A DNA stretch of 55,738 nucleotides. It comes from Paenibacillus popilliae ATCC 14706 (GTDB lineage Bacteria > Bacillota > Bacilli > Paenibacillales > Paenibacillaceae). The notes below the pieces were generated by a model. That model searched no databases. It worked only from the letters and a program-made list of their open reading frames with translations, and was not told where the DNA came from. The position numbers were made by a program, and so were the translations under genes. Positions 9,027-16,627 of the stretch are shown piece after piece. How positions within the stretch are numbered: position 1 is the stretch's first letter; every line of letters starts with the position of its first letter. Location of the stretch: assembly GCF_000315235.1 (NCBI RefSeq), contig NZ_BALG01000026.1:1-55738 (forward strand), read 5' to 3'.

Positions 9027-9715
9027 TCACCCCTTTTTGCCTTGCTTTGTCAAGAATGCAGCTTGCTTGCGTTCTTCGGCCTCCGCTTCCAGCGCTATTT
9101 TTGTGGAGACAAGACAAAAAAGCCGCTCGCCTTCGGACAGCTTTAATATTTTGCTAGGGAGAATCCCTTGGCGCTGAAAGATATGGTGCAGGAGGGTTGC
9201 TTTTCCCCCTGCCTGAATCAGTTTTTTACGACTTCTTCGGCCTCTTCGCTTTCATCGTCAAGATCATACCCGGACAGGCGGTCGATCTGCTCGATCACCG
9301 CTTCTTTTTCTCCGGGCAGCAGTACCTTGTCAATGAGCTGCACACCACTGATGACATTGAGCTGCTCCCATGCCGCTTTGTTGTTCCAGACTTTTTTTTG
9401 ATCTTCGGGAACTGTAGCTTCGTAAATCAGGAATGAGCGGTAACGAGCGGCGTCCGTGTCATCCGGCATCTTGATGCCGCCTAGGCGGCGATTTTTCTTG
9501 TACTTGGTGGCCTTGTCGCGGCAAGCGTTGTATTCCGCCTCGGACAGCGGTCGAATGCTGAAACGGAAGAACACTTTGCCTTTGCGGGCAATTTCAATGA
9601 CCTTGCGTTCTTCTTCCGTGCTGGCCGCTGCATCGAGCAGGCCGCGCAGGATGTCTGGTTCATTGTCCAGCAGTTCCTCCGGCGTTGTACGGTTGTATTC
9701 GTTGTTTTCACTCAT
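9027..9715 (-). CDS. Tail assembly chaperone, -1 frameshift fusion product (gpG-gpT type)
   Basis: The zero-frame gene (9218-9715, 165 residues) is XkdN-like and ends VVKN followed by TGA. The codons before the stop read GTA AAA AAC, so A AAA AAC forms a canonical slippery heptamer. A -1 shift there opens a frame of about 65 more residues (KLIQAGGKATLL ... KQAAFLTKQGKKG) that ends at 9027, just before the tape measure start. The total is about 229 residues. This is the classical arrangement of tail chaperones such as lambda G/GT, and the sequence layout strongly supports the shift. I cannot measure its efficiency. Confidence 0.85.
9218..9715 (-). CDS. XkdN-like tail assembly chaperone, unshifted form
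   Basis: A 165-residue acidic protein between tail tube and tape measure, with 'FFRFSIRPLSEAEYNACRDKATKYKKNRR' as the family-like core (beginning FFRFSIRPLSEAEYN). It is rich in Glu/Asp at the C terminus. It probably binds and protects the tape measure during tail assembly, working with the longer frameshift form that shares its N terminus. Its ATG has GGAGGC as ribosome binding site. Confidence 0.88.
   Translation of the reverse strand: MSENNEYNRTTPEELLDNEPDILRGLLDAAASTEEERKVIEIARKGKVFFRFSIRPLSEAEYNACRDKATKYKKNRRLGGIKMPDDTDAARYRSFLIYEATVPEDQKKVWNNKAAWEQLNVISGVQLIDKVLLPGEKEAVIEQIDRLSGYDLDDESEEAEEVVKN
9221..9227 (-). promoter_or_regulatory. -1 ribosomal frameshift slippery heptamer A AAA AAC
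   Basis: In the minus-strand reading frame, GTA AAA AAC TGA contains A_AAA_AAC immediately before the stop codon. Both tRNAs can re-pair after slipping back one base. The heptamer sits at the end of the XkdN-like frame, exactly where tail chaperone genes of many phages carry such a site. Confidence 0.85.
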
Positions 9716-9777
9716 GGCAATATGCCTCCTGTTTATGGGTTTGGGGAAGCGCCCACGGATTCCCCAGGCGCAGTTTG

Positions 9778-10224
9778 TTACCTTGCGGCGCGAATAACAC
9801 CGGTGAAGTTGAACACCGCGTCCGGTGCCTGGGAGCGCAGGCTGTCGGTCAGCTTCTTCAGCAGGATCGAATCCCGGATGACGGTTTCCGTAAACGTGAG
9901 TGTCATACTGTAGCTCTGCATGATCCCCCAGGTTTGTTTTTGCCCGGCAGGCTGATAGTCCGAGTTGGTGACGCTGATCTGCGCTTGCCAGGTGTTGACT
10001 TCAGCTAGGAACGTACCGTCGCCGTCGTACAGCTCGCCCGAGTAGCCCCGCGAAATATTGCGGAAGTCCAGGACGCCGTAATCGAGCATTTGTTGGATGT
10101 CCGGCGGGCTGTTCACCCGGAAGGACCATGCGCGCTGCACGATCTCCCCGACCTGGATGTTCGCCACGTCGATGGAGCCATCCGAGACGCAATCCCGGAA
10201 AATATACCTTGCATCTGTTGCCAT
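9778..10224 (-). CDS. Tail tube protein (XkdM-like)
   Basis: A 148-residue beta-rich protein just downstream of the sheath gene, the usual place of the tube protein in contractile tails. The sequence 'YIFRDCVSDGSIDVANIQVGEIVQRA' (start YIFRDCVSDG), the 'VNTWQAQISVTNSDYQPAG' loop region and the 'YSMTLTFTETVIRD' strand fit the XkdM group. It forms the inner tube through which DNA passes. The ATG follows AAGGAGG by a short spacing. Confidence 0.85.
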   Translation of the reverse strand: MATDARYIFRDCVSDGSIDVANIQVGEIVQRAWSFRVNSPPDIQQMLDYGVLDFRNISRGYSGELYDGDGTFLAEVNTWQAQISVTNSDYQPAGQKQTWGIMQSYSMTLTFTETVIRDSILLKKLTDSLRSQAPDAVFNFTGVIRAAR

Positions 10225-10240
10225 CGCTGTTTAAGCCTCC

Positions 10241-11662
10241 TTATGCCGTTTGCGGCGTGAATTGGAACCCGAAATCCATGTACAGCTTTTCGATGCTGTC
10301 CAGGTCCACCAGGTCCGTGAACCGGAACCATGCCGAATCGCCTTGCGGCGGTTTGTCCGGGTCCACGATCAATTGACCGCCTTCCAGTCCACCCTCGCGG
10401 ATCATCATTTGAATGATCCCGTTCGCAATCGTGATGACGAAGGCGCGGCCATCTGCATTGTTGTTCCATTTGCCGAGGTACGGGTGGAGCGTCAGGACAA
10501 TCCGGTCGATCAGTTCGTACCGGGTTCGCGTCCGGCGGATTTTTTTCCAACCTTCGTCCTCGTCGGCCAGCAGCGTGACTTTGGTATTAATCCCATAGTC
10601 GATCTGCGCGAGGCCATCGGGGTTGAGCGAAAAGGTCAGCATGCCAGACCGGATTGCCTCTTTGTATTGCGCGTTTGTCAGCTCACCCACGATGCCAATC
10701 GAACCGGTCATCGGGACGTGAGTCATGCTGGCGTTGTAGGCGCCGGAGGCAATGACCCCGGCCACGCGGGCCGCAGCCTTCGCGCCTTTAATCGGGCCGC
10801 TGGCGGTATCGAAGCCGTTTCCGACATAGACGATAGCGAAGTCGTTGAACGCCTTGGCGTTGGTCTTGCGCGTGGCGAACGGGACGCTGGTCGATTCGCC
10901 GACCACGCCGATGATCCGCCCGCCGCCCTCGGACAACATGCGGCCCACGAACGACTGGAGGGAGGCGTGAACGCCTACGTCCTCGGAATCGGCCGTGACC
11001 GTGTCGAAGAATTTGCGCTCCAGCAGCTCGAAGGCGTCGGCGTAATCCTGGCCGGTGACAGCCGGATCGGCACCGCCGGTCAATGCGCCGTCAAGCAGCG
11101 CGTCAATCTCTCCGCTTCCTGCGGCCAGCTTCGTGCCCGTCAGGTATTGGCTGCTGGCGTTGACCGCAGCGACGAGCTGATCCGGCTCGTCCGAGCCTTT
11201 CGCAAACGTCAGTCGCTCAAGCTGGCGAGTGCTTTCGTGCAGCAGCAACTCGCGCAAGGAAGCGTCCTCCAGCGAATCCCGGATCGTCACGGTAAACGCC
11301 CGCGTCGTCGGGTATTTCGTTACCAGTCGTACTACCTTGACCGCCGTTGTGGCGGTATCGTCCAGCTCCAATTGTGCCGGGGTGCCGCCGGTTCCGACGC
11401 GCACGGCCAGCACCGTGCTGGCACCGCCGGAGAAGATTTCCCGGACGCATTCCGGCCCGGCGCCGCTGCCGAGCTTGCCGGATAGCTCTCCCGGCGTTTC
11501 CACCGTGGTGACCGCGCCGAGCGGTCCCCAGTTCGCTTTGACGGCGGCTGCGGACACGCCGACCGTTCCCGTGACGACGCGCGCGCCGCCCGCATTGTGC
11601 CAGCGGACGTAGACATCTGGTCTAATTTTCTGTTCGCCCAAAATAAATGTTTCGCCTGGCAT
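10241..11662 (-). CDS. Tail sheath protein (XkdK-like)
   Basis: A 473-residue contractile tail sheath protein. It has the N-terminal 'RPDVYVRWHNAGG' start typical of Firmicutes sheaths ('PGVYIR'-type), the central variable domain, and the conserved C-terminal domain with 'MLTFSLNPDGLAQIDYGINT', 'RYELIDRIVLTLHPYLGK' and 'VITIANGIIQMMIREGGL'. This proves a myovirus-type contractile tail. The gene overlaps no neighbour and is followed 16 bases later by the tube gene. Confidence 0.93.
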   Translation of the reverse strand: MPGETFILGEQKIRPDVYVRWHNAGGARVVTGTVGVSAAAVKANWGPLGAVTTVETPGELSGKLGSGAGPECVREIFSGGASTVLAVRVGTGGTPAQLELDDTATTAVKVVRLVTKYPTTRAFTVTIRDSLEDASLRELLLHESTRQLERLTFAKGSDEPDQLVAAVNASSQYLTGTKLAAGSGEIDALLDGALTGGADPAVTGQDYADAFELLERKFFDTVTADSEDVGVHASLQSFVGRMLSEGGGRIIGVVGESTSVPFATRKTNAKAFNDFAIVYVGNGFDTASGPIKGAKAAARVAGVIASGAYNASMTHVPMTGSIGIVGELTNAQYKEAIRSGMLTFSLNPDGLAQIDYGINTKVTLLADEDEGWKKIRRTRTRYELIDRIVLTLHPYLGKWNNNADGRAFVITIANGIIQMMIREGGLEGGQLIVDPDKPPQGDSAWFRFTDLVDLDSIEKLYMDFGFQFTPQTA

Positions 11663-11665
11663 TGG

Positions 11666-11866
11666 TTACACCTGCCTTTTCTTAAAGTCCTGAATCGCCT
11701 TCTCCGCTTCGGCGCGGGTCAGCGTGTCTTTCTCCACCCGGCGCAGCGCTCCGGCCAGCACGTCGGGGGAGACGTTAAACCCGGCGGCTGCGGCCATAAT
11801 CTCGCGCTTGCTGTAGGCGGCTTCAGGCTTCGCTTTTTGTGATTTAGTTTCTTTGGCTCCCGCCAT
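11666..11866 (-). CDS. Small charged phage protein before the sheath gene
   Basis: A 66-residue Lys/Ala-rich protein starting three bases from the stop of the preceding gene and ending four bases before the sheath start. It has a helical 'YSKREIMAAAAGFNVSPDVLAGAL' region (core REIMAAAAGFNVSPDVL) resembling the small proteins often found at this place in PBSX-like phages. It has no enzymatic motif. A tail or head-tail assembly factor role is inferred only from position. Confidence 0.75.
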   Translation of the reverse strand: MAGAKETKSQKAKPEAAYSKREIMAAAAGFNVSPDVLAGALRRVEKDTLTRAEAEKAIQDFKKRQV

Positions 11867-11868
11867 AT

Positions 11869-12696
11869 CTAGGCACCTCCGTTAAGTGTGATCTGGTTCA
11901 GCGGCTGCGCTGCTGCGCTGGTCCGCAAGATGCCAAAGCGCACGTCCAGGGCAATTTGCCCCGTCCGAAAAGGGTCCAGCGTGCTATCAGCGGACACGCG
12001 CTGAATGATCATGCGCGATTGGTCCAGCATGGTGACGTGGCCATCGAAGGCGAGCTGCCGAACGGTTCGGTCCAGCCAGGTATTGCGCAACGGCACACGC
12101 GGAACGAGCATATGGCCGCGAACGGTCGCGTCGATCCACGCGCCCCAGGGCATCGTTTGTACGCTGCGGATCGCAGCGATCCGCCAGTACAGGGCGGGCG
12201 TTTCGTCCGATGGATTCCAGCATCGCGGGTCCGTCTGCATGTTCGGGAACCGCTCTGCCGTCCAGACCGATAAAGCCGATACGGGATCTGGCTCCACCGG
12301 TTCATGCAGCAGCCAGCCAAGCGAGAACACTTCAAACTGAATGCCTCGCGTGATCGCGTCGAATTTCTCGTCCAGCATGTCCGCGCTGGTGCTGCCAGTA
12401 AACCGGCACAAAACCGCCTCGCCAGTAACGCTATCCGTAAGCAGCCGGTGATCGAGCGCGTCAATCGTGGCCGAGACAAGGGCGTCCACATGCTTGAATT
12501 GTGTGTGTGCCACATACGGCCATACTTCGATCAGTGTACTGTTTCCCGCCCAGTCGTTTTCATCGGACTCGGAACCTTTAGTCATGACCAGGTAGGGCTT
12601 TTCTTCGTCCGCTGCCGCTGCATCCGTCTCGAAAACGCGCCCGTCGATTTCAGGGATATGGTCAATGAGCTGCTGACGGATCAGTCCGCGCATCAC
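11869..12696 (-). CDS. Tail completion/terminator-like protein with C-terminal extension
   Basis: A 275-residue protein between the gp10-like joining protein and the small gene before the sheath. The first 140 residues look like a tail terminator (DUF3168-type): 'HIPEIDGRVFETDAA', 'STLIEVWPYVAHTQFKHVDALVS' (core IEVWPYVAH) and 'IQFEVFSLGWLL'. A second domain of about 130 residues follows, rich in Trp and Arg, which I do not recognise. Closing the tail tube at the head end is a reasonable guess. Confidence 0.7.
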   Translation of the reverse strand: MMRGLIRQQLIDHIPEIDGRVFETDAAAADEEKPYLVMTKGSESDENDWAGNSTLIEVWPYVAHTQFKHVDALVSATIDALDHRLLTDSVTGEAVLCRFTGSTSADMLDEKFDAITRGIQFEVFSLGWLLHEPVEPDPVSALSVWTAERFPNMQTDPRCWNPSDETPALYWRIAAIRSVQTMPWGAWIDATVRGHMLVPRVPLRNTWLDRTVRQLAFDGHVTMLDQSRMIIQRVSADSTLDPFRTGQIALDVRFGILRTSAAAQPLNQITLNGGA

Positions 12697-13139
12697 GTAT
12701 CCCTCCAGACATCACGCACCGCCTTGCGCAGCGTCCCGATATGGCGCTGCACCGTCGGCTTGATGATTGGCCTTGGCTTCATCCCTTTGACGGACCTAGC
12801 AACCACATATTGACCGCCACCGACCGGGAAGCGGAGCGCCTTTTTGTGCTTCGGTCTAATCTCCCGGCGCTTTGGCCCGTACAAGCCGGTTCCGGTTTCA
12901 AGATAGCCGCCGGATCGCATCGTGTGCGCCAGGTATACGACGGCCATTCGGTCGTTTTTTCCGGACTGGCGGACATCCGCGCCGCCTTGGATGCCTTGCC
13001 GAGTGTGACCGGTGCGATCTTCCCAGGAAGCTCTCTGCCGAGCTTCACCTTCCATGATCTTGCCGATGTGCTTGGCGACAAGCAGCGTCGCCACTTTGCG
13101 GCGTTCAATCTTGGCTCGCACATCATCCAGGATCACCAT
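12693..13139 (-). CDS. HK97 gp10-like head-tail joining/tail protein
   Basis: A 148-residue protein with the common gp10-like pattern: an N-terminal helix with many Lys/Arg ('ERRKVATLLVAKHIGKIMEGEARQR' region), 'DRTGHTRQGIQGG', then 'YLETGTGLYGPKR' and a C-terminal helix ending in 'TLRKAVRDVWRDT'. Such proteins sit at the neck, near the tail terminator. The gene overlaps the downstream gene by four bases. Confidence 0.8.
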   Translation of the reverse strand: MVILDDVRAKIERRKVATLLVAKHIGKIMEGEARQRASWEDRTGHTRQGIQGGADVRQSGKNDRMAVVYLAHTMRSGGYLETGTGLYGPKRREIRPKHKKALRFPVGGGQYVVARSVKGMKPRPIIKPTVQRHIGTLRKAVRDVWRDT

Positions 13140-13140
13140 A

Positions 13141-13533
13141 TCACTTCACCCTCTCCAGCTCGGCAACGTACCCGCACACTTCGTTTTGCACGATCTGCGG
13201 GTGAACGGATGTGATCCGAAATTTCCCGTGCGGGTAGGAATCGAATTCCTGGGTGACATCCGGCCCGCTGCTGGGGAGGTTGACCATATAGTCGGCCAGC
13301 AGGGAATAGCTCTCGCTGACTTCCTTCCGGCCTGCCCGTTCGGAGACGGTTTCCGCCTTCAGCGGGCGCGATCCGACAAATACCCGGACTGTCAGTGGCC
13401 CGATCTGCGACTTGACTTCCTCAAATCCACCGCTCGCCTTCACGCGCTGCGTCACGCGAATGGTGATGTCCGTCGGGTTCTGGCGGATATTCCATCCGAT
13501 ATGTGCCTTTCTTACTGCTGCGTCGATCATCAT
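13141..13533 (-). CDS. Head-tail connector/stopper-like protein
   Basis: A 130-residue beta-rich protein between the gp36-like protein and the gp10-like protein, the usual place of the head-tail stopper. The middle 'DYMVNLPSSGPDVTQEFDSYPHGKFRITSVHPQIVQNEVCGYVAELERVK' section (core HGKFRITSVHPQI) has the short strand pattern of the stopper fold. It overlaps the upstream gene by four bases. Assignment by position and general pattern. Confidence 0.7.
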   Translation of the reverse strand: MMIDAAVRKAHIGWNIRQNPTDITIRVTQRVKASGGFEEVKSQIGPLTVRVFVGSRPLKAETVSERAGRKEVSESYSLLADYMVNLPSSGPDVTQEFDSYPHGKFRITSVHPQIVQNEVCGYVAELERVK

Positions 13534-13895
13534 AGCACCCCTGGTCGCTTCACATTCAGCAGGAACGAGCCTGCCGCGTTGGACGGGGGAGCTTGCACCA
13601 TGCTGTCGAATGTCTCGGCCATTTTGAGCGCTGCGGCCAGCGCCTTGGATAGATCAACCCGTTCGTATTGCTCCGCACCCGTCTGATAGGATGCGATATC
13701 ACCCAGCCGCTTTTGAATCCGTGCCGCCTTGCGCCGCCATCCCTCGGCGGCTGCGGCGTACAAGTTTGACGCCGACTGGATCAGCCGGTCCAGCCGGGCG
13801 TCGGTGAAGGCGGTGTCCTGATCGGTTCCTCCCTCGGGGATTTCCTCGTCGAGCAGCTCCCGCAGCTCTTCGCGTATGTCTGCCGTCGACGTCAT
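13530..13895 (-). CDS. Head completion adaptor-like protein (Mu gp36 position)
   Basis: A 121-residue mostly helical protein following the capsid gene, as head-completion adaptors do. It starts with 'MTSTADIREELRELLDEE' and has a central helix 'RLIQSASNLYAAAAEGWRR'. The ATG at 13895 is chosen because GGGAGGG precedes it by seven bases; a GTG 15 bases upstream has no such site. It should link portal to stopper. Confidence 0.75.
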   Translation of the reverse strand: MTSTADIREELRELLDEEIPEGGTDQDTAFTDARLDRLIQSASNLYAAAAEGWRRKAARIQKRLGDIASYQTGAEQYERVDLSKALAAALKMAETFDSMVQAPPSNAAGSFLLNVKRPGVL

Positions 13896-13918
13896 GTGCA
13901 ACCCTCCCACGCCAAAGA

Positions 13919-13938
13919 GAGCCGAGCGAACCCGGCTC
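13919..13938 (-). terminator. Hairpin after the capsid gene
   Basis: Inverted repeat GAGCCG / CGGCTC with an eight-base loop, followed on the minus strand by TCTTT. It lies between the capsid stop and the next gene. The T tract is weak, so it may be a partial terminator or an RNA processing/stability hairpin that keeps capsid message above that of downstream genes. Confidence 0.45.
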
Positions 13939-13964
13939 CTTTGTCAATTATTTTGATAATAACG

Positions 13965-14996
13965 TTATTGCAGCGCGATCTCCTGAACGTTTTCCTCGAC
14001 GGCGGCGAACGCGCCGCGATAGGCGTAACCGATCATCTGCGCTTGCACCAGGCGGGACAAATCACCTTGCGTCGTTTCGATCTGCAAATCCCGTTTCAGC
14101 AGCTCCTTGAATCCGCGCTTGCCGCGAATCAGGTACGCCTTGCCAGGCGCAACGCCCGCATAGGTATGTTCCTTCTTGCCGACGGTGACGGAATAGCCAT
14201 CATAGTAAATGACTGTCGTGATGCCGCTGATCGCGGCGTAGGTTGTCCCGTTGTAGGTGAAGCCCTTCAGCGCCGTTTCAATCGCTGTCTGATCCGCGCT
14301 ATTGGCAAGTAGGATGCTGCCTTGGCGCTTCGCGGTTCCTGCTGCGCTGCGGGCCGCGTCAAGCGTTCGCCAGATGGACACCCAGCGCTCTTCGCCTTCT
14401 TTTCCCTGGTACGCCGTTTTGTTCGCCGGTTTGTACGTGTACGAGACGATAGGGGAAAGGTGGATATGATTCAGCAGGGCGTTGTAGCCTTCGCCCATTC
14501 CCCGGTTCAGAATGTCAATTTCAAACGTCCGGTTGAAATCAACCATTTGCTTGGTGTATTCGAAGGCTGCGCTATACGTCACGATCCGAGCGGTCGGACC
14601 TTGTTCCGCGCGCAAGCTCCCGAACTTGACTTCCTGGCCTTCCAGGTGTTCGGCGAAGATAACCGCGCCGGACATCGCCCATTTTGCGTCCAGCAACTCC
14701 GGCAAGTTCGTATCTGAAATCAGTTCATAGATTTCCTTGTACAGCAAAGGTACCTTCTCGCGCCCCAGTTCCACATCAAGCGTCACTTTGCCCAGTAGCT
14801 CCTTGAAGCTTTCGGTGCTGCCCAGCGACAGCATTTCGCCCAGCGGCTTGGTCCAGCGAGGGATCGACATTTCCCCGTTGACGATCTTCTTGATCGACTC
14901 GAAGCGTTGGCCGTCCAGAACGAAAGGCACCCGGCTTTCGATGGTTCCCTGCCGACGTTTCGCCTTTTCACCTTCAAACGATATGACCTTAAACAT
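13965..14996 (-). CDS. Major capsid protein
   Basis: A 343-residue protein at the place of the major head protein, just after the DUF2190-like decoration protein and the protease/scaffold gene. It has an alpha/beta pattern consistent with the HK97 fold: N-terminal 'MFKVISFEGEKAKRRQG', a long 'EIYELISDTNLPELLDAKW' helix, and a C-terminal 'LLKRDLQIETTQGDLSRLVQAQMIGYAYRGAFAAV' region (core LSRLVQAQMIGYAYRGAFA). The assignment comes from order and pattern; capsid subunits diverge strongly. Confidence 0.85.
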   Translation of the reverse strand: MFKVISFEGEKAKRRQGTIESRVPFVLDGQRFESIKKIVNGEMSIPRWTKPLGEMLSLGSTESFKELLGKVTLDVELGREKVPLLYKEIYELISDTNLPELLDAKWAMSGAVIFAEHLEGQEVKFGSLRAEQGPTARIVTYSAAFEYTKQMVDFNRTFEIDILNRGMGEGYNALLNHIHLSPIVSYTYKPANKTAYQGKEGEERWVSIWRTLDAARSAAGTAKRQGSILLANSADQTAIETALKGFTYNGTTYAAISGITTVIYYDGYSVTVGKKEHTYAGVAPGKAYLIRGKRGFKELLKRDLQIETTQGDLSRLVQAQMIGYAYRGAFAAVEENVQEIALQ

Positions 14997-15002
14997 AGTT
15001 CA

Positions 15003-15428
15003 TTAACCCCCTTGTTCCGGCTGCGACTTGGCTTGCGGGCCGAGCAGGAACCAAATGACGTTGTTGGCATCTTTACCGCTGGAAACACGTCCGACAGGGC
15101 GGTTCCCTTCGGCGGTTTCCGTGAATTTCTTGGTCGTAGCGTTCCAGTAGATCGCCGTTCCCTTAGCGAACGCCTGACTGGTGCTGATCTGATCCGTTTC
15201 GTACTCGGCTTGCTCAATCGTCAGCACAATGTCTTTCGTTTCGCCTGCGCCGGTGACGGCGCTTTGCATCGCCAGGCCGAAGAAGCCGTCCAGCAAAGCC
15301 CATTCTCCGGCATTGACGGTCGTATTCTGCGGCACCGTCACCGTAATGGACTTGCCGTCGCCGACCTTTGCGCGCGCCAGCCCATGGACGGTCACTGGCA
15401 CCGGATTGCCTTGGTATCTCGTATCCAT
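15003..15428 (-). CDS. DUF2190-like capsid decoration protein
   Basis: A 141-residue protein between protease/scaffold and capsid genes. It has the DUF2190 pattern: 'VTVPQNTTVNAGEWALLDGFFGLA', 'KDIVLTIEQAEYET', 'FAKGTAIYWNATTKKFT' and 'RPVGRVSSGKDANNVIWFLL' (short cores given). Such proteins decorate and stabilise capsids. It ends seven bases before the capsid ATG. Confidence 0.85.
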   Translation of the reverse strand: MDTRYQGNPVPVTVHGLARAKVGDGKSITVTVPQNTTVNAGEWALLDGFFGLAMQSAVTGAGETKDIVLTIEQAEYETDQISTSQAFAKGTAIYWNATTKKFTETAEGNRPVGRVSSGKDANNVIWFLLGPQAKSQPEQGG

Positions 15429-15442
15429 CGCGTTTTCCCTCC

Positions 15443-16492
15443 TTAGATCGGCACGCTATCCGTTTGCACGGACGCGCTGCCAGGCTGCTGGCGGTTATCC
15501 TTGGCGGATCCGCCGATAAATGACGGCGTCCCGACTTTCATTTGGCTGATCATAGCCTTGATGGATTCATCAGCCAGCAGGCCGTCGATCTCGCCGACAA
15601 TCGTTTCTTTCGTTTGGCCTTGCTTCGGTGTAATCATCTTCGCAATCAGGGTTTGCGCCATTTCACCGGACACTTTTTCCCGGACCTCGTCTTTCACTTC
15701 TTGACCGAGCGCGGCTTGCTGGCTTTCCTTGAGCGCCTTTCCGGCTTGCTCCACGCTTGCCAGCAGTTGTCCGTCCTCGGTCACGCCAAGCACTTGCTTC
15801 ACCTTGGCGAGCAGCTCCAGCTTGGCGGCGGTGTCCGCGTCCAATGCGGCGATGATTTCTTGCAAGGTCGCCTCGCCAGCGGCCAGCTTGGCCTTGATCT
15901 GCGCGAGCAGTTCTTTCCAGTCCATGGCGTCGTTTCCTCCTTCGATGTCATCCATTTCTCCCAGAGCCACGATCCGCGTCGGCATGCCGGAGCGGTCGAG
16001 CGGCGTCCAGTCGATGGACAGCGGTTTGTAGTCGATCACCTGGGTTTCCCCGGAGACCGTTTGAAGCTTGGGCATTCCAAAAATGCTAACCTGTTTGATT
16101 CTTCCGGCGCGAATCCATCGTTTGAGGTCCTTTGCCGCTGCATCCACCACGCCCCGGAAGTAAGCCTTTGTCCCTTCCATGCGCGCCCCGACCCAGTGGG
16201 TGACGGGCGCTTCGAACGTGTTGGCGACCTCTTCGGCCTTTTGGTGTCCGAGAAAACCGGAAAGGGTGTCCCGGTTGACGTGTTCGACAATCGCCTGCAA
16301 GCTTTCGGGCTTGTAGTTCCAGCCTCGGGTCGATTTGCCCGCAGGAACTTCGACGACAACTTCCAACGGGTCCTCGTCGCCGGATTTGATCGCGTCAAGG
16401 TCAACGCCGGGGGCCAGCGGAATGTCTTGCGGCTGCATTTCGCCGGTAAGGGACGCCGGGAGCAAAATGAGCTTGTTTTTCGCCTTTGCCAT
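15443..16492 (-). CDS. Phage prohead protease with fused scaffold (Mu protein I-like)
   Basis: A 349-residue protein. Residues 1-175 match the Mu I-type prohead protease: 'FLGHQKAEEVANTFEAPVTHWVGARME' (core FLGHQKAEEVANTFEAPVTHW) with the conserved His and 'KQVSIFGMPKLQTV' with the conserved Ser. Residues 185-310 are a helical, charged segment with 'EIIAALDADTAAKLELLAKVKQVLG' that looks like an internal scaffold. The protease is expected to remove scaffold and mature the head. A 136-base gap with a perfect palindrome separates it from the head morphogenesis gene upstream. Confidence 0.88.
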   Translation of the reverse strand: MAKAKNKLILLPASLTGEMQPQDIPLAPGVDLDAIKSGDEDPLEVVVEVPAGKSTRGWNYKPESLQAIVEHVNRDTLSGFLGHQKAEEVANTFEAPVTHWVGARMEGTKAYFRGVVDAAAKDLKRWIRAGRIKQVSIFGMPKLQTVSGETQVIDYKPLSIDWTPLDRSGMPTRIVALGEMDDIEGGNDAMDWKELLAQIKAKLAAGEATLQEIIAALDADTAAKLELLAKVKQVLGVTEDGQLLASVEQAGKALKESQQAALGQEVKDEVREKVSGEMAQTLIAKMITPKQGQTKETIVGEIDGLLADESIKAMISQMKVGTPSFIGGSAKDNRQQPGSASVQTDSVPI

Positions 16493-16543
16493 CTCTTTTC
16501 CACCTCCTTATCAGGGTGGACCCGTCCAACAGGCCCGGAAACA

Positions 16544-16565
16544 CCGTTATAACGCGTTATAACGG
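16544..16565. promoter_or_regulatory. Perfect 22-bp palindrome, CGTTATAACG doubled
   Basis: Two copies of the self-complementary ten-mer CGTTATAACG stand head to tail, flanked by C and G, giving a 22-bp perfect dyad. It is the only strong element in the gap between the head morphogenesis and protease genes. It is not followed by a T tract. It could be a protein-binding site, a packaging or head-gene promoter operator, or an RNA cleavage hairpin; the function is unknown. Confidence 0.6.
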
Positions 16566-16627
16566 GGGTGTAAGCCGCCCAGCATAGATTCGAGCGGGCA
16601 AATCTTCCAACGCCTACAGACGGCACT

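Noticed and set aside
10250-11485. A 411-codon plus-strand frame opposite the sheath gene, and similar long frames opposite portal and protease genes
   Set aside because: They mirror real genes, lack ribosome binding sites and protein-like composition.
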